Source of the DNA: CAYVTD01 sp964577665
GTDB lineage: Bacteria > Bacteroidota > Ignavibacteria > Kapaibacteriales > UBA2268
NCBI GenBank assembly: GCA_964577665.1
Contig: CAZOBD010000165.1
Span: 1-8,983, forward strand
Length of the DNA: 8,983 nt
Direction: 5' to 3'
Positions within the stretch are counted from its first letter, which is position 1. The number at the start of each line of letters is the position of its first letter. A program made the position numbers and the translations under genes. Of this stretch, positions 1-6,820 are shown piece after piece. The notes beneath the pieces were generated by a model. That model was not told the DNA's origin and ran no database searches. It saw only the letters and a list, made by a program, of their open reading frames with translations.

Positions 1-1
1 A

Positions 2-34
2 AGATGTCCAACATCTGGCAGATGTTGGACATCT
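2..34. repeat. Nested palindrome (two complementary mini-hairpins)
   Basis: A 15-base unit AGATGTCCAACATCT (2-16) is followed, after GGC, by its exact reverse complement AGATGTTGGACATCT (20-34). Each unit is also a small hairpin by itself: a 6-bp stem AGATGT/ACATCT with a 3-nt loop, CCA in the first and TGG in the second. The DNA or RNA can therefore fold either as one perfect 15-bp hairpin or as two mini-hairpins whose loops are complementary. The same design with an unrelated sequence occurs at 8899-8929. It is probably a dispersed REP-like repeat; no T-tract follows, so it is not an obvious terminator. Confidence 0.8.
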
Positions 35-50
35 GAAAGGGTAAAGTAAA

Positions 51-66
51 AAAATAAACAGATGAA
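51..66 (+). repeat. 16-bp direct repeat, left copy
   Basis: AAAATAAACAGATGAA is repeated exactly at 197-212, 146 bp downstream, where it contains the start codon of the sanA-like gene. In this left copy the same ATG (62-64) opens a reading frame of only seven codons, which ends at the TAA at 83-85. The GC-rich repeat lies between the copies and its right end directly abuts the second one. Confidence 0.75.
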
Positions 67-116
67 TGAGATGCGAAAAAATTAAAAAATCGTAATGTAA
101 ATGAAAAACCTGAAGA

Positions 117-196
117 GACCCCACCCCGGCCCTCCCCAAGGGGAGGGAGATTAAGAATGTAGTTCCCTCCCTTTGGGGAGGGTTAGGGCGGGGCTT
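117..196 (-). repeat. GC-rich MITE/REP-like element, copy A
   Basis: This block of about 80 bp is far more GC-rich than its surroundings and is built from two small hairpins: CCCTCCCC/GGGGAGGG (130-137 and 140-147, AA loop) and CCCTCCC/GGGAGGG (165-171 and 176-182). Its outer ends are imperfect inverted repeats. Read on the minus strand, its first 32 bases match the element at 8930-8961 exactly, so the window carries two copies in opposite orientation. It has no coding capacity. Its right edge lies about 11 bp before the sanA start codon, so it supplies the 5' leader of that mRNA if transcription begins upstream. Confidence 0.8.
175..193 (+). other. G-quadruplex motif in the sanA leader
   Basis: GGGGAGGGTTAGGGCGGGG has four runs of at least three G separated by loops of 1, 3 and 1 nt, which satisfies the canonical intramolecular G-quadruplex pattern. 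It is on the coding strand and ends 14 nt before the ATG at 208, in the place where a ribosome-binding site would be. Folding is inferred from the pattern only. The same motif is on the minus strand at 8931-8949, upstream of recA. Confidence 0.6.
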
Positions 197-212
197 AAAA
201 TAAACAGATGAA
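197..212 (+). repeat. 16-bp direct repeat, right copy (spans sanA start)
   Basis: Exact second copy of the 16-mer at 51-66. It includes the ATG of the sanA-like gene at 208-210. It begins immediately after the GC-rich element, which suggests a duplication linked to rearrangement of this leader; the left copy is not flush with the element, so a simple target-site duplication does not explain it fully. Confidence 0.75.
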
Positions 213-852
213 ACAAAAGACAAAAATATTAACCGGTATCTTGATTAATTCAATTATAGTAATAGTTTTTATACTGATTATTTCTACTGTTATTATAGAT
301 GTTTTTTCAAAAAAACTCGTTTTTGACAGCATCGAAAAACTTCCCAGAAACAAAGCGGGATTAGTTTTGGGTACGAGCCGTTATTTGCAGGACGGCAAGA
401 AGAATCCTTTTTTTGAAGCAAGAATGAATGCAGCCGCAGAGCTGTATTATGAGGATAAAGTCGATGTGCTGATTTTAAGCGGAGACAACGCTACACTCGA
501 GTACAACGAACCTGTTATGATGAAAAAATACCTTGAAGAATACGGCATTCCCGACAGCGTTGTATTTCTGGATTATGCAGGCTTCCGTACACTAGACGCC
601 ATTGTTAGGTGCAGGGAAATATTCGGGCAGGACAGCTTTACGGTTGTTTCGCAGGAATTTCACACACGCCGGGCTGTATTTCTTGCTGCCTGTAAAGATA
701 TTAACGCCGTAGGTTACAATGCAAAATCTCCCGAAGGTTATCTGCATTTTTGGACAAATATGCGGGAAATATTTGCAAGGGTAAAAGTATTTATTGACCT
801 GATATTCAACAAGCAGCCTAAATTCTTAGGAGAAAAGATAGAGATAGAGTGA
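208..852 (+). CDS. sanA: SanA-like DUF218 (ElyC/SanA/YdcF) membrane protein
   Basis: Protein of 214 aa with one N-terminal membrane helix (about residues 9-31) and a DUF218 domain outside it. Motifs match the SanA subgroup closely: LGTSR (54-58), LSGDN (90-94), YNEP (99-102), DYAGFRTLD (122-130), FHTRRA (151-156) and PKFLG (204-208). In enterobacteria SanA affects envelope permeability and vancomycin sensitivity at high temperature; the biochemical reaction of the family is not settled. The length fits (E. coli SanA is 239 aa). The start has no clear Shine-Dalgarno sequence, and the leader is a GC-rich repeat with a G-quadruplex motif. The stop lies 16 nt before the next gene, suggesting one operon. 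The family assignment is firm; the function in this organism is inferred. Confidence 0.88.
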   Translation: MKQKTKILTGILINSIIVIVFILIISTVIIDVFSKKLVFDSIEKLPRNKAGLVLGTSRYLQDGKKNPFFEARMNAAAELYYEDKVDVLILSGDNATLEYNEPVMMKKYLEEYGIPDSVVFLDYAGFRTLDAIVRCREIFGQDSFTVVSQEFHTRRAVFLAACKDINAVGYNAKSPEGYLHFWTNMREIFARVKVFIDLIFNKQPKFLGEKIEIE

Positions 853-868
853 ATAAAGGATATTTTAA

Positions 869-2011
869 ATGAACTTAAATTACCTGACTAACCTTAGGAA
901 AGAACTCCACTCCATGCCCGAGCTTTCCGGCAGAGAAGAGAAAACCTCGAAAAAGCTTTATGAAGAACTGCAAAAGCTGAAGCCTGATAAAATTATCAGA
1001 AACCTCGGCGGATACGGTCTGGCAGCGGTTTTTGAGGGGAAGTCCGAAGGAAAAACGGTTATGTTCCGCGCCGACATAGATGCTCTCCCTATTCCCGAGG
1101 CAAATGATTTCGATTACATAAGTAAAAATCCGGGAATTGCACATAAATGCGGACATGACGGCCACTCAACGATACTAATAGGATTCGGCGGGGAAATTTC
1201 AAAATTGAATAAAGAGTTTTCAGGCAGGATTGTTCTGCTTTTCCAACCCGCAGAAGAGACGGCGCAGGGTGCAAAAGCCGTATTAGAAGACCCTGAATTC
1301 AAAGAAATAGAGCCGGATTATATTTTCGGACTGCATAATCTACCCGGTTTTAAAAAGGGAAGCGTGATTTTGAAAGAAGATATTTTTGCTTCTGCATCAC
1401 GCGGAATGATAATCAGATTGAAAGGCGAAACTTCACACGCCGGCCATCCCGAAAACGGCAGAAGCCCTGCGCCCGCAGCCGCTTCTATTATTCACGGACT
1501 TCATGCGGCGCCTTCTATGTCCACGTCATTCAGCAATTCAGCTTTGATAACCGTTATCCATGTAAAAATCGGAGAAGTCGCTTTTGGCACTACTCCCGGG
1601 GAAGCTGTCCTAATGGCAACTCTCAGAACGCATGAGAATGCAGACATGAAAGCTATGAGTGATTATTGTGAAAAAATGGCATGCGGTATTGCCGAAACTT
1701 ACGGACTGGATTGCAGTATTGAATATGTAGAGATTTTTCCTGCAACGGTAAACAGCAGAGAGTGCTTTAAAACAATTGAAAAAGCTGCATCAAAAGCGGG
1801 CTTAGAGAAAATTTACAAAACACAGCCTTTCCCGTGGTCGGAAGATTTCGGCTGGTATCTGCAAAAATACAAGGGCGCTTTTTTCGGAATAGGTTCCGGT
1901 GAAAACAGCCCCCAGCTCCACAATTCCGATTATGATTTTCCTGATGAAATAATAGAACCCGCCGTAAAAATGTTTTTTCATATTTTAGAAGTTTTAAGGG
2001 CAGAGCATTGA
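869..2011 (+). CDS. M20D family metallo-amidohydrolase (HipO-like)
   Basis: Protein of 380 aa, the usual length of M20D enzymes, which use a metal centre to cleave N-acyl or amide bonds of amino-acid derivatives (hippurate, N-acetyl amino acids, IAA conjugates, N-acetyl-diaminopimelate). Visible motifs are RADIDALP (67-74), the metal-binding CGHDGH (94-99, with C94, H96), QPAEE (126-130, catalytic/metal glutamates), GLHNLPG (154-160) and a C-terminal metal histidine in QLHNSDYDF (H351). The dimerisation or lid domain lies near 180-290 and includes SHAGHP (189-194). No signal peptide is seen, so it should be cytoplasmic. A good ribosome-binding site, AAAGGA (855-860), sits 8 nt before the ATG. 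It probably shares a transcript with the sanA-like gene. The true substrate cannot be read from sequence. Confidence 0.92.
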   Translation: MNLNYLTNLRKELHSMPELSGREEKTSKKLYEELQKLKPDKIIRNLGGYGLAAVFEGKSEGKTVMFRADIDALPIPEANDFDYISKNPGIAHKCGHDGHSTILIGFGGEISKLNKEFSGRIVLLFQPAEETAQGAKAVLEDPEFKEIEPDYIFGLHNLPGFKKGSVILKEDIFASASRGMIIRLKGETSHAGHPENGRSPAPAAASIIHGLHAAPSMSTSFSNSALITVIHVKIGEVAFGTTPGEAVLMATLRTHENADMKAMSDYCEKMACGIAETYGLDCSIEYVEIFPATVNSRECFKTIEKAASKAGLEKIYKTQPFPWSEDFGWYLQKYKGAFFGIGSGENSPQLHNSDYDFPDEIIEPAVKMFFHILEVLRAEH

Positions 2012-2122
2012 GCCTGCCCAAATGGTGATTATGAAGTGTTTTCCCCGTTTGTAAAAAATATAACTATATCAAACCAGAATCTTTTTAACATCAATCCGGC
2101 ATCCCCTCTATCCTATTCGCAT

Positions 2123-2168
2123 ATATGAATTTAAATTTAAAATTACTTTGAAAATTATTCATATTTTT
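2123..2168 (+). terminator. Possible AT-rich terminator after the sanA-amidohydrolase pair
   Basis: ATATGAAT (2123-2130) pairs with ATTCATAT (2157-2164), and after a 3-nt bulge AATTT (2134-2138) can pair with AAATT (2152-2156). A TTTTT run (2164-2168) follows. The stem is weak because it is almost all A/T, so this is only a candidate. The rest of the 290-bp gap at 2012-2301 is AT-rich and shows no convincing gene. Confidence 0.35.
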
Positions 2169-2287
2169 CTTGCTTATTTTAAAAATATTTCTTAGATTAT
2201 TGCAGTGGTACTTTTTACTGCTTAATTGAACGGAGGATAAAAGTTTGCGAGTGAAAATACTGCAAGCAAATAATTTCATAAATATTT

Positions 2288-2293
2288 GGGAGG
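2288..2293 (+). promoter_or_regulatory. Ribosome-binding site deciding the start at 2302
   Basis: GGGAGG lies 8 nt before the ATG at 2302. This ATG, rather than the first start codon in the downstream frame (GTG at 2615), is the likely true start of the Cys-rich T9SS protein. A second GGAGG at 2232-2236 precedes in-frame TTG (2245) and GTG (2251) codons, which are weaker alternatives because they would add a polar extension to the signal peptide. Confidence 0.65.
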
Positions 2294-2301
2294 TCAATGC
2301 C

Positions 2302-3808
2302 ATGATAAATCAATCATTTCTAATCAAGGGGGGGGGTAATTTTTCTTTTTCTCTTTTTAGCATTTTTCGGAAAATTATGGTCTCAGCATGATTTTCCGGT
2401 TATCGAACCGTGTGAAACAGAATTTGGAGACCCGGAAAATCCTTGTTTTACTGAATGGGTTGGTCCGCAATATGACACAATAACAGATAAATCACTTGAA
2501 TACTTATCTTTTAGCTGTGATTCATCGGATACTTGTACTTTTATTATTCAATACTATGACAGACTTGTTATCTGCGAAAATGATACGCTTGACCCTGATA
2601 CGATATATTATGATGTGCAGCCGGTTCTTATTGATATTGGAGACGGATGCACGGATTGCTTTGAAGAATACAAAGATTCCATTTATAAAGAGTTTTTAAT
2701 TAAGAAAAGTCAAGACATAACTTGGGCGTTTACAGATTTTTGGGATACTTGCAGTACAAACTATTTGAGAACAACTAAAGGGGCTTGTTTTCATTATGAG
2801 GAAAACGGAAATGACAGCATATATGTGAAATGTTCTGATATGTATTGCTGCAGAACTTTTATAGAAATATGCTATGATGAAAACGGAAATGTAATTCCCG
2901 ACAGTTATTCAGTACAAGACGATGAATTGTTTGGAGATGGGGCCCCAGTAAATTGCGATTTAGCGGGATGCCCCGATGGAACAGTTGAATGCGGTTTGAT
3001 GTCAACCGGCTGCGGCGATATGCCCTGTGATATGGGTGAGTGGCTAAGTGATACGGTTTCAATAGATATTGATGGATGTCCGGGATGTTCTGTGAGCGTA
3101 GCATATAATTACAGAGAGACACAAGGATGCACTCCACAGTACTATGATTATCAAATTATAGATGAAATTCCATATACTTGCGATTCCACTTGTACTAAAA
3201 CCGACCAGGAGATTTTTGCATATATAATGAGTTGGCTTCTGAAATATGGAGCACATCCACTACCTGATCCAGGCAAATGTATTGATGTTTATAGAATATT
3301 GATTAATAAATGCTGGGAAAAAGATGAGGATCTATCTCGATATTTATCTTGTACAGTAGCTGATTCATGCTGCTGGAGCCAGTATCGAATTTGTGTTGAT
3401 GGCCCTGATACTACGTCAACAAAAATTGATTTTGGCGGCGGAAACCTTGATTCTGCTTATTGTGAAGATGAACCTGAGCAAGTCTGTTTCTTTGTATGTG
3501 GTTTACTGCCGGATAACAGGATTTCTCTTGGAAAGGATTTCATTGATAATGATTACTGTAAAGTTTACCCAAATCCTAACAATGGAAAGGCAACAATAGA
3601 ATTAAAATCTGAAATTACCGGTGGATTCATTTTTGAGATTTTTAACAATTATGGTATTTTAATAAAGAAACGTCAAATATATAAAGATACATATTTCTTT
3701 GAATTCTCGTTTAGTTTAAAAAACGAATCTTCAGGCATTTATTATTATAAAATAACCTCAGATGCAAAAACAATTTACTCCGGAAAGTTTATTTTATTAA
3801 AACAATAA
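2302..3808 (+). CDS. Cys-rich secreted T9SS protein, frameshifted at G9 tract
   Basis: The ATG at 2302 opens a signal-peptide-like start (MINQSFLIKGG) that runs into nine G (2328-2336) and leaves frame, stopping after 29 codons at 2389-2391. With eight G the frame continues through the hydrophobic VIFLFLFLAFFG and a plausible cleavage site near WSQ, then stays open to 3808, giving 501 aa. The body holds about 33 cysteines, including two CC-x5-IC-x-D motifs with identical spacing (residues 182-192 and 356-366) that suggest an internal duplication, and paired motifs DGCTDC and DGCPGC. The C-terminus (YPNP at 422-425 through the last 76 residues) is a type A T9SS sorting domain, so the mature protein should be exported and surface-attached or released. 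The function is not recognised. It is either phase-variable, a fresh pseudogene or a homopolymer sequencing error. Confidence 0.75.
2328..2336 (+). repeat. Poly-G tract (G9), candidate contingency locus
   Basis: Nine consecutive G in an otherwise AT-rich stretch, located at codons 9-12 of the secreted protein, just before the hydrophobic core of its signal peptide. With 8 or 11 G the whole reading frame is open; with 9 (as here) it ends after 29 codons; with 10 a TAA follows the tract at once. G/C tracts at this position are typical of slipped-strand phase variation. Confidence 0.7.
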
Positions 3809-3813
3809 TTTTG

Positions 3814-3853
3814 AAGGATAAGGGATTAATTTTTTCCCTTATCCTTTTATTTA
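3814..3853 (+). terminator. Rho-independent terminator
   Basis: AAGGATAAGGGA (3814-3825) and TCCCTTATCCTT (3835-3846) form a perfect 12-bp stem with a 9-nt loop, followed by a T-rich tail TTTTATTTATT. It begins 5 nt after the stop of the Cys-rich protein and ends before the next gene, so the two T9SS genes are probably separate transcripts, or the second is reached by partial readthrough. Confidence 0.85.
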
Positions 3854-3876
3854 TTCCATAAATAACGGAGTAAAAA

Positions 3877-5220
3877 ATGAAAATAATTATTTTTATATTT
3901 GTATTAATATCTGTTTTACCACAAACTGCCTATTCGGAATCAAAATGGAATATTATTTATAAATCGCCATACACTTTGACGAACAATTTTTCTGACATTG
4001 ACTGCAGGGATTCTAATAACTGCATAGCGCTTATGAATATGAATCTTGTCTGGCCCTGGATAATAAAAACTAGCGACGGAGGACATTCATGGGATACTGT
4101 ACTGACGAATACCGGTTCTTACCTGCCGAGAATGGAAAGATGCGTATATGTTTCAGACAAATTCTGCATCGCTACGGCTGAGTGGGGTAATTACTGGATA
4201 TCGAGAGATGACGGATTGACATGGGAGCACAATAAGATAGAAACCGAAAATGGTTATAATCTGATGAGAGCTGATTTCCTTAATGAAGAAGTTGGAGTGA
4301 TGCAGACTTTTATTGAGGTGTATATTACAAAAGACAGCGCTCGTACATGGTTTAGAAAAAAAATGCCTGTAAATGATGGAAATGAAATTCTTTCTGTAGG
4401 TTTTGATATTCAAGTTATAAATTCAAATATGATTTATTTACTGGTTTTAGAAAAATTAGATAGTAGAATTTATTATCTTTATCATTCTTCGGATTTTGGA
4501 AATACGTGGAATAAAAAATATATTTGTGATAGTGAAACCTCAATATTAAATAGAATGTATTTTCTTGATGAGATGACCGGGTGGGTTGCTGGAAGCAAAT
4601 ATATTTCTCAGTATAAATACAAGGACATTATTTTAAAAACAACTGACAGCGGAGAGACATGGATTGAACAACTTGATACATTAAAAAGCGGGGGGAATAA
4701 TACTTTAGGTTTAAAGAATATTCAGTTCTATGATGAGAATTTCGGGATAGCATGGGGCGAATGGTGGCGGCTTTGGATGACTTTGGACGGAGGCAAAACA
4801 TGGCATTACGACCGTGTGATTGCGGACCAGATAACCCCGATGTATCCTTCAGACTACTGCATAGTCCACCCCGACTGCATTTACGGCGTTACCGTGGGCA
4901 GATGGATAATAAAATACTCCGAAGAACTTGTTTCTGTCCCAGAGCCGGAAACTCAAAAAGAAGATTTTTTGATATATCCCAATCCCGCTTCCAGAGGCGA
5001 AAATATCAACTTTTCATTCAGCCTTCCATCAGAAGGAAAAGCTGAAATTGAGATATTCGATTCTTTCGGTAAGAAAGCTGCGTCATACAGGGCTTATTTC
5101 AAAAGCGGCAAAAACACCTTACAGCTACAGCCCGACGGCTCTTTTTCCACGGGAGCATATTACACTGTCATTAAAAGCAGAGGTAAAATTTTGCACAGGG
5201 AGATGTTTGTTGTGATGTAG
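3877..5220 (+). CDS. Secreted Asp-box beta-propeller with T9SS sorting domain
   Basis: Protein of 447 aa with a signal peptide (about residues 1-20, likely cut after AYS). Six Asp-box (BNR, SxDxGxTW-type) motifs lie at 65-72, 109-116, 151-158, 204-211, 255-262 and 302-309, as in YCF48/sortilin-like propellers. The third (TKDSARTW) lacks the usual glycine. Residues 364-447, starting FLIYPNP, form a type A T9SS sorting domain, so it should cross the outer membrane and be attached or released. The ligand or enzymatic role is unknown; such propellers often act in binding or surface assembly. ACGGAG (3865-3870) is 6 nt before the ATG. The gene is a compositional mosaic: 4381-4560 is about 22% GC (39 of 180) and 4741-4920 about 52% (93 of 180), which suggests recombination between paralogs. 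Confidence 0.85.
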   Translation: MKIIIFIFVLISVLPQTAYSESKWNIIYKSPYTLTNNFSDIDCRDSNNCIALMNMNLVWPWIIKTSDGGHSWDTVLTNTGSYLPRMERCVYVSDKFCIATAEWGNYWISRDDGLTWEHNKIETENGYNLMRADFLNEEVGVMQTFIEVYITKDSARTWFRKKMPVNDGNEILSVGFDIQVINSNMIYLLVLEKLDSRIYYLYHSSDFGNTWNKKYICDSETSILNRMYFLDEMTGWVAGSKYISQYKYKDIILKTTDSGETWIEQLDTLKSGGNNTLGLKNIQFYDENFGIAWGEWWRLWMTLDGGKTWHYDRVIADQITPMYPSDYCIVHPDCIYGVTVGRWIIKYSEELVSVPEPETQKEDFLIYPNPASRGENINFSFSLPSEGKAEIEIFDSFGKKAASYRAYFKSGKNTLQLQPDGSFSTGAYYTVIKSRGKILHREMFVVM

Positions 5221-5229
5221 TGTAACATT

Positions 5230-5264
5230 GAACAGAATATGATTTTCCTGTCCAAACTCTGTTC
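5230..5264. repeat. Hairpin downstream of the propeller gene
   Basis: GAACAGA (5230-5236) and TCTGTTC (5258-5264) are 7-bp arms around a 21-nt loop, 10 bp after the stop codon. No T-run follows, so it is at best a weak terminator. It is the first of three hairpins in the 370-bp gap at 5221-5590. Confidence 0.4.
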
Positions 5265-5272
5265 ACTATCGG

Positions 5273-5287
5273 CGAAATGGAGTTTCG
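5273..5287. repeat. Small hairpin with GGAG loop
   Basis: CGAAA (5273-5277) and TTTCG (5283-5287) form a 5-bp stem around TGGAG. The core AAATGGAGTTT resembles the core AAATCGGAGTTT of the next hairpin at 5299-5324, so both may belong to one dispersed repeat family. Confidence 0.45.
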
Positions 5288-5298
5288 TTTGAAAAATA

Positions 5299-5324
5299 CA
5301 TTCCCAAATCGGAGTTTGGGAATG
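5299..5324. repeat. 10-bp stem-loop (CATTCCCAAA/TTTGGGAATG)
   Basis: CATTCCCAAA (5299-5308) and TTTGGGAATG (5315-5324) pair perfectly around TCGGAG. The hairpin is not followed by a T-tract. It is probably a REP-like intergenic repeat rather than a terminator. Confidence 0.6.
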
Positions 5325-5368
5325 AGAAGTAAATACCTTTATAAATAATAGGGCTTCAATAATACCAA

Positions 5369-5405
5369 CCTTCCATTTCTTGTAAGTGAGGGAAGGGGGC
5401 GGGAT
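5369..5405 (+). repeat. Degenerate copy of the GC-rich element
   Basis: CCTTCC (5369-5374) pairs with GGAAGG (5391-5396), and the right end GAGGGAAGGGGGCGGGA resembles the end of copy A (GAGGGTTAGGGCGGGG). The element is shorter and worn. The remaining sequence up to the alanine racemase (5406-5590) is AT-rich. It should hold the racemase promoter, but I see no clear consensus there. Confidence 0.4.
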
Positions 5406-5590
5406 CTCTTGAAAAAAAATTAAGTTTGTCTTCATAAGTTATTTTATTTTAGAGAATTATATAATTGTTAAATGTTCTGATTTATGGTATTTCAACTCAG
5501 AAAAATGAATTTATAATAAAAAGACGTTTTTCAAGTCAATGAAAACTGATAAAGGAGTTTTGTATTGAAAGATTAACGGGGACTTAAATA

Positions 5591-6760
5591 TTGCAGCGCA
5601 CTGTTAACCACACGAGCGTTATCGAGCTTAAAAAATCGGCTTTAAAGCAGAATTTATCATACATCAGAAAAAGAATCGGGAAAGGGACACAGCTCGTTTC
5701 CGTAGTGAAAGGTAATGCCTACGGACACGGCATAGAAACTTTTGTGCCTCTTGCCGAGGAATGCGGCGCTGATTATTTTGCTGTTTCCGATGCATGGGAA
5801 GCGGAAAGAGTTAATGCAGTAAAAAAGCCTTCCTCCCGCCTTATGATAATGAGCATGATTGACAATGAAGACCTTGCCTGGGCAATTGAAAATGCAATCT
5901 CCTTCTTTGTTTTCGATTTCGAGAGATTGGAAGAAACAGTTAAATCTGCAAAAAAAACAAATAAAAAAGCAAATATACATTTAGAATTCGAGACAGGATT
6001 CCATCGGAACGGTTTTGAGGAAGATGACCTTGAAAAGCTGGCTGACTTTATCCTGAGAAATCAGGAGCATATTATTGTTGAAGGCGTATGTACCCACTAT
6101 GCCGGTGCCGAAAGCATTACAAATTTTGTAAGAGTTAACAATCAGAAAGACCTTTTTCACAAGATGTCCGCCTTTTTTGAAAACAAGGGCATATCCCCTG
6201 ATTTTTATCACACGGCAAGCTCGGCGGCTACATTGACTTACCCTGACACAATTATGGATATGGTGCGGGTGGGAATAGCAATGTACGGCTTCTGGCCCAG
6301 CTATGAAACCAGAATGTACAATCTGCTTTCGGATGACAATAAATTCACAAAGGATCCGCTACGACGCGTTATCAGATGGAAAAGCCAAATAATGAATATT
6401 AAGCAGGTAAAGGCAGGTGAATTCGTCGGTTACGGTACCAGTTATATGTCTCATAAGAATGAAAAATTAGCCATAATACCTGTTGGCTATGCACACGGTT
6501 TTTCGCGTTCTCTGAGCAATCTCGGGCATGTTTTGATAAGAAACAGGAAAGCGCCGGTTGTCGGTACAGTGAACATGAACATGGTTACTGTAGATGTTAC
6601 AAATATTCCTTATGTCAGAAAAGGAGACGAAGTAGTTTTCATCGGCAAACAGGGTAAGCATTACATAACTGTTGCCTCTTTCTCCGAAATGTCGAATTAT
6701 GTAAATTATGAACTTCTTACACGGCTGCCTGAGAACTTACCCAGAGTAATTGTAAAATAA
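5591..6760 (+). CDS. alr: Alanine racemase (PLP-dependent)
   Basis: Protein of 389 aa that interconverts L- and D-alanine with pyridoxal phosphate, supplying D-Ala for peptidoglycan. The PLP lysine is K40 in VVKGNAYGHG, the conserved arginine is R139 in FHRNGF, HTASSAA (207-213) and RVGIAMYG (226-233) match phosphate-binding positions, and the catalytic tyrosine is Y281 in VGYGTSY in the C-terminal beta domain. The usual CMDQ motif reads NMNM (328-331), with Asn in place of Asp. The start is TTG at 5591, with GGGG (5578-5581) nine nt upstream. An in-frame TAA at 5585-5587 rules out an earlier start, and no ATG occurs before residue 85. It stands apart from other cell-wall genes, followed 60 nt later by acylphosphatase. 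Confidence 0.93.
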   Translation: MQRTVNHTSVIELKKSALKQNLSYIRKRIGKGTQLVSVVKGNAYGHGIETFVPLAEECGADYFAVSDAWEAERVNAVKKPSSRLMIMSMIDNEDLAWAIENAISFFVFDFERLEETVKSAKKTNKKANIHLEFETGFHRNGFEEDDLEKLADFILRNQEHIIVEGVCTHYAGAESITNFVRVNNQKDLFHKMSAFFENKGISPDFYHTASSAATLTYPDTIMDMVRVGIAMYGFWPSYETRMYNLLSDDNKFTKDPLRRVIRWKSQIMNIKQVKAGEFVGYGTSYMSHKNEKLAIIPVGYAHGFSRSLSNLGHVLIRNRKAPVVGTVNMNMVTVDVTNIPYVRKGDEVVFIGKQGKHYITVASFSEMSNYVNYELLTRLPENLPRVIVK

Positions 6761-6820
6761 TCTGTTCCTGATTCGTTTGAAATTAGTAAGTGATTGTAAA
6801 ATATATAATAAAGGAAAAAT

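Noticed and set aside
1..34. Possible CRISPR repeat at the left edge
   Set aside because: Only one unit is present, with no regularly spaced repeats or spacers; it is a self-complementary element.
2091..2303. 70-aa open frame on the minus strand in the gap before the Cys-rich gene
   Set aside because: AT-rich low-complexity peptide with no motif, located in a region better explained as leader and terminator sequence.
4752..5045. 97-aa open frame inside the propeller gene
   Set aside because: An alternate-frame shadow of the GC-rich segment of a gene with clear signal peptide, Asp boxes and sorting domain.
5160..5435. 91-aa open frame on the minus strand
   Set aside because: It reads through the 3' end of the propeller gene, the hairpins and the degenerate GC-rich repeat, has no family features, and its composition reflects the repeats.
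5539..5569. Short frame MKTDKGVLY before alr, as a possible leader peptide
   Set aside because: Only nine codons, no convincing ribosome-binding site and no attenuator-like hairpins downstream.
6777..6809. TTGAAA and TATAAT as a promoter for acylphosphatase
   Set aside because: The spacing is 21 bp, too long for the usual sigma-70 spacing, and such AT-rich matches are expected by chance here.
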